Assembly: GCA_036273175.1 (NCBI GenBank)
Contig: DASUIE010000258.1
Location: forward strand, 1-31,050
Reading direction: 5' to 3'
From: DATARH01 sp036273175
GTDB lineage: Bacteria > Pseudomonadota > Alphaproteobacteria > ATCC43930 > CGMCC-115725
Length of the DNA: 31,050 nucleotides
Shown: in pieces, positions 23,502-30,453 of the stretch
Layout of the letters: every line of letters starts with the position of its first letter
How positions within the stretch are numbered: the stretch's first letter is position 1
Translations under genes and position numbers: made by a program
Notes under the pieces: model-generated
Told to the model about the DNA's origin: nothing
Seen by the model: the letters and a program-made list of their open reading frames with translations, nothing else
Databases searched by the model: none

Positions 23502-24146
23502 TGGGCTCTATCGCCTGTTCGCTTGGCTGTCGCCGGGGTTTCCGACCGGCGCGTTCAGCTACTCGCACGGCCTCGAAGCCGAGACCGGCGTGCGCGACCG
23601 CGCAACGCTCGAACGCTGGATCGCGACGACGATCCGCCACGGCGCGGGCCGGATCGACGCCGACCTCCTTCGCGACGCCTATCGCGGCGTAGGGGACGCG
23701 AACGAGCGGGGTCTCGCCTACCGCCCAACGGCGGAGCTGGCGCTGGAGTCCTCGGCACAGGGCGCGGCTTTCGCGGCGACCGTCCGGGCAGCCTGGGGCC
23801 GGGAAGCCCCTCACCCCAGCCCTCGCCCCGCAGGCGGGGAGAGGGAGGGTGGCACCTGTCACGCGGTGGCGGTCGGCATCGCCGCGGCGGGCGCTTGTGT
23901 CGCGCTGGAGGATGCGCTGACCCTCTACCTGCAGGCTTTCGCCGCCAATCTGATGTCGGCGGGGCTGCGCCTCGGGCTTATCGGCCAGACTGACGGGCAG
24001 CGTATTCTCGCCGCGCTCGAACCGGTGATCGCCGAGGCGGTTGCCGCCTCGCTCGCCCGCCCGGCCGAGGATTTCGGCAGTGCCGCCTTTGCCGCCGACC
24101 TCGCGTCGATGGCTCACGAAACCCAATATTCGAGGCTATTCCGCTC

Positions 24147-24150
<4 letters not shown>
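23491..24150 (+). CDS. ureF: Urease accessory protein UreF with in-frame repeat insertion
   Basis: A 219-residue UreF, the all-helical regulator of the UreG GTPase in the urease maturation complex. SPGFPTGAFSYSHGLEAE, LQAFAANLMSAGLRLGLIGQTDGQ and the end LASMAHETQYSRLFRS are diagnostic. Between RAAWG and CHAVAVGIAA lies an unusual stretch of about 18 residues rich in Pro, Gly, Arg and Glu (APHPSPRPAGGEREGG), encoded by a palindromic repeat. The start is ATG 23491 (MSTDGLYRL); ATG 23479 would add four residues, and neither has a clear ribosome binding site. The stop overlaps ureG in ATGA. Function is probably retained because both flanks are intact. Confidence 0.93.
23806..23850. repeat. Palindromic repeat inserted in the ureF coding sequence
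   Basis: After CCCCTCACCCCAG the sequence forms a hairpin: CCCTCGCCCCGC (23820-23831), loop AG, GCGGGGAGAGGG (23834-23845), with one G-A mismatch. This is the kind of C/G-rich intergenic repeat common in proteobacteria. Here it is translated in frame as part of UreF. Confidence 0.8.
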
Positions 24151-24763
<613 letters not shown>

Positions 24764-24767
<4 letters not shown>

Positions 24768-25177
24768 TCGACATCCGCTCTCTGAGAGACGAGGACCGCG
24801 AGGCGGCCGCGCAAATCTGGGCAAGCGGAGGCGACGCGGGCGCGGCCGATCTGCGGGAGCGGCTCGTCCGAGAGCTCGGCTACGGCTGGTCGGCCTGGCT
24901 CGCCTGGCGGGACGGAACGCCGGTCGGTTTTCTGGCGATGCAGATCGAAGCGCGCCGCCTCGACGAGCTTTACGTCTCGCCCGGGGCGCATCGCACTGGC
25001 GTCGGCACGGCGCTGTTCCGGTTCGCCGAGGCGCATATGCCCGCCGGGTTCTGGCTACGCACCCGCGCCGACGACCCCCGCGCCGCCGCTTTCTACGAGC
25101 GGCAAGGCTGCCGCCGCGGCGAGGTGCAGCGGCACCCGACGCTGGGCTTCGATACGGTGATCTATCGCTGGCCCTGA
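24764..25177 (+). CDS. GNAT-family N-acetyltransferase
   Basis: A 137-residue acetyltransferase. The acetyl-CoA pyrophosphate loop is HRTGVGTALF, preceded by the beta-4 strand LDELYVSPGA; RADDPRAAAFYERQGCRR is the C-terminal GNAT signature. GTG 24764 overlaps the ureG stop in GTGA, so it belongs to the ureEFG transcript. The substrate, small amine or protein terminus, is unknown, and no link to urease maturation is established. Confidence 0.87.
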
Positions 25178-25184
25178 CGAATGG

Positions 25185-25200
25185 CCGCCCGGCAGGGCGG
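25185..25200 (+). terminator. Weak hairpin after the urease accessory operon
   Basis: CCGCCC, loop GGCA, GGGCGG make a perfect 6-bp stem eight bases after the acetyltransferase stop. The following bases (GATTGTCGGTTTCG) are only modestly T-rich, so termination here would be inefficient. Confidence 0.35.
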
Positions 25201-25266
25201 GATTGTCGGTTTCGCTGTTGGTCGGGTCGGGTTATAGGCGCACATCATCCTGGCGGAAAACCGAGA

Positions 25267-26256
25267 ATGATCACGATCTACACTCGCGACGGCGGCACTG
25301 TGGCGGCGTCCGGCGACCTCACCGCGATTCCGGCCAACTCGGTCTGGTTCGACCTCGAGGGCCCGACATCGGAGGAGATCGAGCTCGTCGGTCGCCTGAC
25401 GGGGATTACCGTCCCCACTTTCGCGATGCTGTCGGAAATCGAATCGTCGAGCCGGCTGCGGGTCGAGGATGGGGCGATCTATCTGAGCGCCCCCTTGATC
25501 CATCGCGCGACCCAGGAGATGCCGCAGGCGACTCCGGTCGGCTTTGTGTTGACCCATCAGGTCTTGATCACCGTGCGATTTGAGCCTCTCACTGCGTTCT
25601 CCGATTTTATCCAGCGGCTGAGGCGCCCCGACAGCGAATGCGGCAACGGGATGGTCGTGTTCACCGAGTTGATGGAGGCCATCGTCGACCGTCTCGCCGA
25701 TGTTCTGGAAAACATCGCCGCGAGCCTCGACGAGTTGTCGCACCGGCTGTTCCGGGTCGATCCCGCTGGCCCCCGGTCGCGCCGGCGCCCGGCGCACGAC
25801 GAAGCCTATCTGCGCGACAGTCTGAAGCGGGTGGGGCGGAGCGGCGATCTGATCTCCAAGATCCGGGATAGCTTGCTCAGCATCGCGCGCATCGTTCCGT
25901 TCGCGGCCAATCATGGCAATGACTGGAGCCGCCCCGAGGTCAAGGCCGATCTCGACACGTTGCGCCAGGACGTGATCTCGCTGAGCGACTACGACATGCA
26001 CCTGGCGAACAAGGTGCAGCTGTTGCTCGATGCCACGCTCGGGCTGATCAATATCGAGCAGAACAACATCATCAAGGTGTTGACGATCGTCTCGGTCGTT
26101 GGGGTGCCGCCGACCCTGGTGGCCAGCATGTACGGCATGAACTTCAAGCTGATGCCCGAGCTCGAATGGGCGTGGGGGTATCCCTATGCGCTGACGCTGA
26201 TCGTGCTGAGCGCGATACTGCCGATCCTGTGGTTCAAGCGTCGCGGCTGGCTTTGA
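25267..26256 (+). CDS. corA: CorA-family magnesium (divalent cation) transporter
   Basis: A 329-residue CorA/MIT protein. The cytoplasmic domain (1-about 265) is followed by two C-terminal transmembrane helices. The first ends in the pore motif YGMN (Gly290-Met291-Asn292, in SMYGMNFKLMPEL), and the second is YPYALTLIVLSAILPILWF with a basic tail KRRGW. The long stalk helix includes LANKVQLLLDATLGLINIEQNN. CorA forms pentamers that take up magnesium, cobalt or nickel. Its position after a nickel-enzyme locus is suggestive, but magnesium is the default. ATG 25267 is chosen since the frame upstream is a shadow of the acetyltransferase gene. Confidence 0.92.
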   Translation: MITIYTRDGGTVAASGDLTAIPANSVWFDLEGPTSEEIELVGRLTGITVPTFAMLSEIESSSRLRVEDGAIYLSAPLIHRATQEMPQATPVGFVLTHQVLITVRFEPLTAFSDFIQRLRRPDSECGNGMVVFTELMEAIVDRLADVLENIAASLDELSHRLFRVDPAGPRSRRRPAHDEAYLRDSLKRVGRSGDLISKIRDSLLSIARIVPFAANHGNDWSRPEVKADLDTLRQDVISLSDYDMHLANKVQLLLDATLGLINIEQNNIIKVLTIVSVVGVPPTLVASMYGMNFKLMPELEWAWGYPYALTLIVLSAILPILWFKRRGWL

Positions 26257-26271
26257 TCCCGACAACGAAAA

Positions 26272-26295
26272 CGCCCCCGGGTTTCCCCGAGGGCG
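26272..26295 (-). terminator. Intrinsic terminator of hsp20, possibly bidirectional
   Basis: CGCCCCCGGG and CCCGAGGGCG pair with one mismatch around a TTTC loop. Read on the minus strand the hairpin is followed by TTTTCGTT, a terminator for hsp20 25 bases after its stop. On the plus strand it follows corA by 15 bases but is followed only by CTTCCTC. Confidence 0.75.
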
Positions 26296-26320
26296 CTTCC
26301 TCAATACGTCAGAAAGACTG

Positions 26321-26785
26321 TTACGCCGCCTTCTGCTCGATCACCTGCGGCTGCGAGGGCTGGCCGGCGCCGATCTTGATCTGGCGCGGCTTCGCCGCCT
26401 CGGGCACCTCGCGAACGAGGTCGACGTGGAGCAGGCCGTTTTCAAGGCTCGCACCCATCACCTTGATATAGTCGGCGAGGCTGAAGCGCCGCTCAAAGGC
26501 GCGCCGCGCGATCCCGCGGTGCAGGTACTTGCCGTCCTCGTCCCTTTCCTGCGCCTTGCCGGTGACGATCATCGTGCCTTCGTGCACGGTCACGTCGAGC
26601 TCGTCCTCGCCAAAGCCGGCGACGGCCATCGTCAGGCGATAGGCGTCTTCGCCCGTCTTTTCGATGTTGTAGGGCGGGTAGGCAACGGCGCTGCCGTCGA
26701 TCCGGGTAGCGGAGTCGACAAAGCGGGCGAGCCGGTCGAAGCCGATCGTCGAGCGGAACAGCGGCGAAAAGTCAAAGCTGGTCAT
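26321..26785 (-). CDS. Small heat-shock protein Hsp20 (IbpA-type)
   Basis: A 154-residue alpha-crystallin-domain chaperone of the class A bacterial type. The N-terminal arm (MTSFDFSPLFRSTIGFDRLARF) is typical of IbpA/HspA. The core domain (about 38-128) has YPPYNIEKTGEDAYRLTMAV, the GKAQERDEDGKYLHRGI loop with RAFERRFSL, and the GLLHVDLVREVPE motif near the C-terminus, followed by a short tail with PRQIKI, the IXI-like anchor. It holds unfolded proteins as oligomers. ATG 26785 has GGAGGA upstream; the ATG at 26800 is itself part of that site and so is not the start. Promoter and leader suggest double heat control. Confidence 0.93.
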   Translation of the reverse strand: MTSFDFSPLFRSTIGFDRLARFVDSATRIDGSAVAYPPYNIEKTGEDAYRLTMAVAGFGEDELDVTVHEGTMIVTGKAQERDEDGKYLHRGIARRAFERRFSLADYIKVMGASLENGLLHVDLVREVPEAAKPRQIKIGAGQPSQPQVIEQKAA

Positions 26786-26787
26786 AA

Positions 26788-26812
26788 CCACATCCTCCAT
26801 CGAGCAACATGG
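26788..26812 (-). promoter_or_regulatory. ROSE-like RNA thermometer hairpin in the hsp20 leader
   Basis: The minus-strand RNA CCAUGUUGCU, loop CGAUGG, AGGAUGUGG folds so that the Shine-Dalgarno AGGA pairs with UUGCU leaving one G unpaired, the hallmark of ROSE elements. The next pairs (CCAUG with UGUGG) include two G-U pairs that would melt easily. It ends two bases before the hsp20 ATG. Confidence 0.7.
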
Positions 26813-26884
26813 GTGAGGCTCCTGCCGCGAGGGCCAGAAGCCAGGTTTTCCGCGCGGCCCCACCATTGGCGACCGCACGGGACT

Positions 26885-26914
26885 CGATTTAGTGATCGAA
26901 ATCAGGGGTTCAAG
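26885..26914 (-). promoter_or_regulatory. Heat-shock (RpoH-like) promoter of hsp20
   Basis: On the minus strand CTTGAA (26914-26909) and CTAAATCG (26892-26885) are separated as in alphaproteobacterial RpoH promoters, whose -35 is CTTG and -10 begins CYTAT. The -35 matches well and the -10 partly. It would give a leader of about 90 bases, the usual ROSE length. Confidence 0.55.
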
Positions 26915-26970
26915 AGGGGACTTGAACGGGTTTTACGCGGGCCTAAATCGAATGCCTGGAGGACGTGACA

Positions 26971-27147
26971 ATGACTTTCGACGACATCATCCGCCCCCAG
27001 AACCCCAACCCCGACCAGCCCGTCGTCACCCGCATCGCCCCAAAGCCGGACCCGGCCCCGCTGTCACCTTGTCGCCCCAGCGTGGAGGAGGAGCGCGTCC
27101 CCGCCGATGTGGAGCCCCACTTCCCGCGGATTTTCCCGGGGATTTGA
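26971..27147 (+). CDS. Short proline-rich protein of unknown function
   Basis: A 58-residue ORF starting MTFDDIIRPQNPNPDQP and very rich in proline (about one residue in five), with an acidic middle (SVEEERVPADVEP). No membrane segment, signal peptide or known motif is visible. Support is the good GGAGG eight bases before the ATG. It is divergent from hsp20 and convergent with rpmE. It could be a real intrinsically disordered small protein or a chance frame. Confidence 0.45.
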   Translation: MTFDDIIRPQNPNPDQPVVTRIAPKPDPAPLSPCRPSVEEERVPADVEPHFPRIFPGI

Positions 27148-27150
27148 TCC

Positions 27151-27166
27151 TCCGCCAAGAGGCGGA
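27151..27166. terminator. Small hairpin between convergent genes
   Basis: TCCGCC, loop AAGA, GGCGGA form a perfect 6-bp stem between the proline-rich ORF and the rpmE stop. It lacks a T-run on either strand; any termination would be weak. Confidence 0.3.
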
Positions 27167-27171
27167 TGAGC

Positions 27172-27399
27172 TTAGGCCTTCGGTCCGAACCCGCCGAAGC
27201 GCTTGTTGAAGCGCGCGAGCTGGCCGCCGGTATCGAGCAGGCGCTGCGTCCCGCCGGTCCAGGCGGGGTGCGATTTCGGGTCGATGTCGAGCCTGAGCGT
27301 GTCGCCCGCTTTGCCATAGGTCGAGCGAGTCTTGTACGAGCTCCCATCCGTCATCTGGATCGTGATCTCGTGGTAGTCGGGATGGATATCGGCCTTCAT
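27172..27399 (-). CDS. rpmE: 50S ribosomal protein L31 (zinc-free type)
   Basis: A 75-residue L31. MKADIHPDYHEITIQMTDGS, TRSTYGKAGDTLRLDIDPKSHPAWTGG and LLDTGGQLARFNKRFGGFG are diagnostic of the alphaproteobacterial protein. The CxxC zinc motif of the C-plus form is absent, so this is the C-minus type. L31 bridges the two ribosomal subunits near the 5S rRNA. It lies 40 bases downstream of the aminotransferase gene on the same strand but probably has its own promoter. Confidence 0.97.
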   Translation of the reverse strand: MKADIHPDYHEITIQMTDGSSYKTRSTYGKAGDTLRLDIDPKSHPAWTGGTQRLLDTGGQLARFNKRFGGFGPKA

Positions 27400-27425
27400 C
27401 GCACGGGTCCTTTGGCTGGCGGGCG

Positions 27426-27437
27426 GCGTTATAACGC
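27426..27437 (-). promoter_or_regulatory. Palindromic -10-like element before rpmE
   Basis: GCGTTATAACGC is a perfect 12-bp palindrome 27 bases upstream of the rpmE ATG and overlaps no codon of the upstream gene. Its TTATAA core could serve as the rpmE -10; no good -35 is seen. As a perfect dyad it could also bind a regulator. Confidence 0.38.
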
Positions 27438-27439
27438 GC

Positions 27440-28624
27440 TCACGCCTCGTTGACGAGATAATCCGCCGCCGCCTGGGTCCCGCCCTTGCCGTGCGGCACG
27501 CCGGCGAGATCGAGCGCCATCTCGACCGTGGCGAGAGCGCCGAGCACGGTCGGTTCGTTGAGGTCGCCGAGATGACCGATGCGGAAGAGCCGCCCCTTTA
27601 AGGGGCCGAGCCCGCCGCCGAGCGACAGGTTGAAGCGTTCGAGCGCGATGGCCCGCAGCTTGTCGGCGTCGATCCCCTCGGGCATCAGCACAGCGGTCAC
27701 CGAATCCGATTGCGCACCCGGATCGGTCGCGAAAATCTCCGGCCCGTCATTCTGCCGCCAGGTGCGAACCGCGCGGCGCGTCGCCTCGGCGAGGCGATGA
27801 TGGCGGGCAAAGACGTTGTCGAGTCCTTCCTCCTCGAGCATCCGCAGCGCCTCCTGCAGCCCGTAGAAGAAGTGAACCGGCACGGTGCCGTTCCAGTAGC
27901 CCTGGCCGGCGGCCTGGCCCAAGAGGCGCTGCCAGTCCCAATAGACGCGCGGCAGCTTGGCCGCCGCGCTTTGCGCGATCGCCTTGGCGCTGACGCCGGT
28001 AAAGGCCATCCCGGTCGGCAGCATCAGCCCCTTTTGCGAACCGACGACGGTGACATCGACGCCCCATTCGTCCATGCGGAAGTCGAACGAGCCGAGCGAG
28101 CTGATCGTGTCGACGAGGAACAGCGCCGGGTGCCGCGCCGCGTCGATCGCCTTGCGCATCTGCGCGATCGGATGGGCGACGCCGGTCGAGGTCTCGTTAT
28201 GGACCGCGAGCACGGCCTTGATCTCGTGGCCCTTGTCCTGGCGCAGCCGCGCTTCGAGCTTGCCGGGGTCGACCGGGCGGCGCCAATCGTTCTCCAGCGT
28301 TTCGACCTGGAGTCCGAACGCCTCGGCGCGCAGGCCCCAGTTCATCGAGAAATAGCCGGTTTCGGCGATCAGCACCTTGTCGCCGGGCGAGAACAGGTTG
28401 ACCAGCGCGGCCTCCCAGGCGCCGTGGCCGGTCGCGGCGTAGCCGAGGATCGGCGAACTCGTCTTGAAGACACGCTGGAGACCGGCGAAGCAGCTATCCG
28501 AGATCGCCTTGAACTCGGCGCTGGTGAAATCCATCGTCGCCCGGTCCATCGCCCGCAGGATGCGGTCGGGAATATTGGTCGGGCCCGGGTTCATAAAGAA
28601 ATGCCGGCCGTTCGCGTTTGCCAT
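27440..28624 (-). CDS. Class V aminotransferase (serine/alanine-glyoxylate type)
   Basis: A 394-residue PLP enzyme of the AGXT/SgaA group. Landmarks are FFMNPGPTNIPDRIL, the ring-stacking region GYAATGHGAWEAAL, Asp172 in LVDTISSLGS and the Schiff-base Lys198 in VGSQKGLMLPTG; HNETSTGVAHPI and FRIGHLGDLNEP also fit. Members transfer the amino group of serine or alanine to glyoxylate (photorespiration-like salvage, serine cycle) or act as pyruvate-linked aminotransferases. ATG 28624 (MANANGRHFF) has GAAGG nine to ten bases upstream; an in-frame GTG eight codons earlier lies against the terminator of the leader. No serine-cycle genes are adjacent. Confidence 0.92.
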   Translation of the reverse strand: MANANGRHFFMNPGPTNIPDRILRAMDRATMDFTSAEFKAISDSCFAGLQRVFKTSSPILGYAATGHGAWEAALVNLFSPGDKVLIAETGYFSMNWGLRAEAFGLQVETLENDWRRPVDPGKLEARLRQDKGHEIKAVLAVHNETSTGVAHPIAQMRKAIDAARHPALFLVDTISSLGSFDFRMDEWGVDVTVVGSQKGLMLPTGMAFTGVSAKAIAQSAAAKLPRVYWDWQRLLGQAAGQGYWNGTVPVHFFYGLQEALRMLEEEGLDNVFARHHRLAEATRRAVRTWRQNDGPEIFATDPGAQSDSVTAVLMPEGIDADKLRAIALERFNLSLGGGLGPLKGRLFRIGHLGDLNEPTVLGALATVEMALDLAGVPHGKGGTQAAADYLVNEA

Positions 28625-28647
28625 CGGATTTTGCCTTCGCGGATGCA

Positions 28648-28676
28648 CAAAAAGAAGGCAGAGCCGAAGCCCTGCC
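28648..28676 (-). terminator. Intrinsic terminator 24 bases before the aminotransferase start
   Basis: Minus-strand GGCAGGGC, loop UUCG, GCUCUGCC (28676-28657) make an 8-bp stem with one G-U pair, followed by UUCUUUUUG. It is a textbook Rho-independent terminator standing upstream of, not after, a gene on the same strand. Confidence 0.8.
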
Positions 28677-28749
28677 AGCCTGATCTTGCGGCTTCTTCCG
28701 CTCAGAGGCCGAAGCCTCCGGCCGGGTGCGTGCCTCCCTGAACTCGAGC

Positions 28750-28770
28750 CGGGCCTTGCCCGTTTTTATT
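28750..28770 (+). terminator. Terminator-like hairpin on the plus strand
   Basis: CGGGC, loop CTT, GCCCG followed by TTTTTATT fits a plus-strand intrinsic terminator with a short 5-bp stem. No plus-strand gene precedes it, so it may instead be the first hairpin of the minus-strand leader RNA, or end antisense transcription. Confidence 0.4.
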
Positions 28771-28782
28771 GCTCTTGCACCG

Positions 28783-28811
28783 ATCTTATGCACGCCGCCG
28801 GGACGGGTGAA
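28783..28811 (-). promoter_or_regulatory. Promoter of the structured leader RNA
   Basis: TTCACC (28811-28806), a 17-base spacer and TAAGAT (28788-28783) on the minus strand, just after the permease stop. Both hexamers match four of six consensus positions. The predicted start is near 28776. Confidence 0.45.
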
Positions 28812-28821
28812 GCGATTTCTT

Positions 28822-30111
28822 TCAGAACCACCCGTATTTCACGATGAAAACCGCCGCGAGCACGAAAAGCGAGGGGCTGGTTTCCCGAAACTTCCCGGAG
28901 ACCAGCTTGACCGCGGCATGGGCGATAAAACCGAAGGCGATGCCGTTGGCGATCGAAAATGTCAGCGGCATGGCGAGCGCGGTGACCATCGCCGGGGCGT
29001 ATTCGGTGACGTCGTCCCAATCGAGCTCGGCGATCCCGCGCGCCATCAGGCAGGCGACGAAAAACAGCGCCGGCGCGGTCGCGTAGACCGGCACCGATTG
29101 CGCCAGCGGGGCGAAGAACAAGGTCAAGAGGAACAGCGCCGCGACCGTGACCCCGACCAGCCCGGTGCGCCCGCCCGCCCGCACCCCGGCGGCGCTTTCG
29201 ATGTAGCTCGTCACGGTCGAGGTACCCAGCAAGGAGCCGGCGATGGTCGCCGCCGAATCCGCGACGAGGACGCGGTGGAGGCGCGGGATCGACCCGTCCG
29301 GACCGATCAGGCCCGCCCGGTAGGCGACGCCGATCAGCGTGCCGGTATTGTCGAACAGATCGACGAACAGAAAAACGAAGACGATCGTCGCGACGCCGAG
29401 GTCGAAGGCGCCGTGCAAATCGAGCTTGAGGAACGTCGGGGCTAGGCTCGGCGGCGAACCGGCAATCCCGGCAAACGGCGAGACGCCGAGGAGGATGCCG
29501 GCGGCGGCCGTCGCCAGCACCGCGATCAAGATGGCTCCGGGCACACGCCGCTTGTCGAGCGCGACCATCGCGACGAACCCGGCCGCGGCGAGCAGCGCCG
29601 CCGGCGCCTTGACGTTGCCGAGGGCGACCAGCGTCGCCGGATCGGCAACGACGACCCCGGCATCCTCCAGCGCGATGACCCCGAGAAATAGCCCGATCCC
29701 GGCCGAGATCGCGATCTTTTGCGACATCGGGATCGCGCCGATCAGCCACGCCCGCACCGGCGTGACGCTGAGGATGAGGAACAGGCAGCCCGACAGAAAC
29801 ACCGCGCCGAGCGCGACTTCCCACGGGTAGTGCAGTCCCTTGACGACGGAGAAGGCGAAATAGGCGTTGAGCCCCATCCCCGGCGCGAGCGCGAGCGGAT
29901 AATTGGCGTAAAGCGCCATGATCAGCGTCGCCAGCGCCGAGGCGAGGCAGGTCGCGACAAACACCGCGCCCTTGTCCATCCCGGCATTGGCGAGGATTTG
30001 CGGGTTCACCAGCACGATGTACGACATCGTCAGGAACGTCGTCGCCCCGGCGACGATCTCGGTGCCGGCGGTGGTGCGGTTCTCGGCGAGGCGGAAGAGG
30101 CGTTCGAGCAT
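28822..30111 (-). CDS. NCS2-family purine permease (AzgA-like)
   Basis: A 429-residue membrane protein with about 12-14 hydrophobic segments. TEIVAGATTFLTMSYIVLVNPQ at the start, LAPGMGLNAYFAF in the third segment, FVFLFVDLFDNTGTLIGVA and the GTSTVTSYIESAAGVRAGGRTG stretch mark the AzgA/PbuG branch, which imports adenine, guanine and hypoxanthine with protons. The exact purine is not readable. The start ATG at 30111 shares CATG with the divergent gene's ATG, so its promoter and leader lie within that gene's coding region. The structured RNA follows directly downstream. Confidence 0.92.
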   Translation of the reverse strand: MLERLFRLAENRTTAGTEIVAGATTFLTMSYIVLVNPQILANAGMDKGAVFVATCLASALATLIMALYANYPLALAPGMGLNAYFAFSVVKGLHYPWEVALGAVFLSGCLFLILSVTPVRAWLIGAIPMSQKIAISAGIGLFLGVIALEDAGVVVADPATLVALGNVKAPAALLAAAGFVAMVALDKRRVPGAILIAVLATAAAGILLGVSPFAGIAGSPPSLAPTFLKLDLHGAFDLGVATIVFVFLFVDLFDNTGTLIGVAYRAGLIGPDGSIPRLHRVLVADSAATIAGSLLGTSTVTSYIESAAGVRAGGRTGLVGVTVAALFLLTLFFAPLAQSVPVYATAPALFFVACLMARGIAELDWDDVTEYAPAMVTALAMPLTFSIANGIAFGFIAHAAVKLVSGKFRETSPSLFVLAAVFIVKYGWF

Positions 30112-30361
30112 GGCGGCTTATGGATACACCCTGGCTGGGCTCGCCGGCACGGCGATGATCGTCCTGGTTTATTTCGCCAACCAGCAGCGCTGGCTGCGCT
30201 CCGAGGACTGGCGCTATCCGGCCGCGAACCTCGTCGGGTCGGTGCTGATCCTGCTGTCGCTGTTGGACCAGTGGAACACGCCCTCGGTGGTGATCGAGCT
30301 GTTTTGGATCGCGATCAGCCTCTACGGCCTCGTCAACCGGCCGCGGGCGCGTTCCGGCTGA
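30110..30361 (+). CDS. Small three-helix membrane protein (CBU_0592-like)
   Basis: An 83-residue protein with three hydrophobic segments (about 4-20, 34-50 and 54-73). The pattern AANLVGSVLILLSLLDQWNTPSVVIELFWIAISLYGL resembles the small CBU_0592-type membrane proteins, whose function is unknown. ATG 30110 overlaps by two bases the start codon of the divergent permease gene; the sequence GGAAGAGG, which also encodes the permease N-terminus, is its ribosome binding site. The tail ends in basic residues (NRPRARSG). Confidence 0.75.
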   Translation: MAAYGYTLAGLAGTAMIVLVYFANQQRWLRSEDWRYPAANLVGSVLILLSLLDQWNTPSVVIELFWIAISLYGLVNRPRARSG

Positions 30362-30453
30362 GCCGAGCGGCGTGCCGTCGCGGGGTGGCGGAATTTTCGC
30401 CGGGCCGCCGCTTTTGCATTAGAGTGCGCCGCCCGTGACCGGAAAAAGCATCG

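Larger units (their letters stand above)
28648..28776 (-). ncRNA. Structured leader or small RNA upstream of the aminotransferase gene
   Basis: About 128 bases between the permease and aminotransferase genes hold, on the minus strand, a hairpin CGGGC-AAG-GCCCG (28762-28750), a hairpin GAGGC-UUCG-GCCUC (28718-28705), a two-part stem CUGA-GCGG..CCGC..UCAG (about 28703-28679) and a terminator. Two stems close with C(UUCG)G tetraloops, which exist only in this orientation. A promoter lies just upstream. No ORF explains it. It could be a transcription-attenuating leader of the aminotransferase gene or a free sRNA. Confidence 0.5.

Noticed and set aside
28679..28703. Resemblance of GCGGAAGAAGCCGC to the SRP RNA loop or a glycine riboswitch core
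   Set aside because: The required GGAAGGAAGCA tetraloop region of SRP RNA and the conserved CUCUCAGG-type helices of the glycine aptamer are absent.
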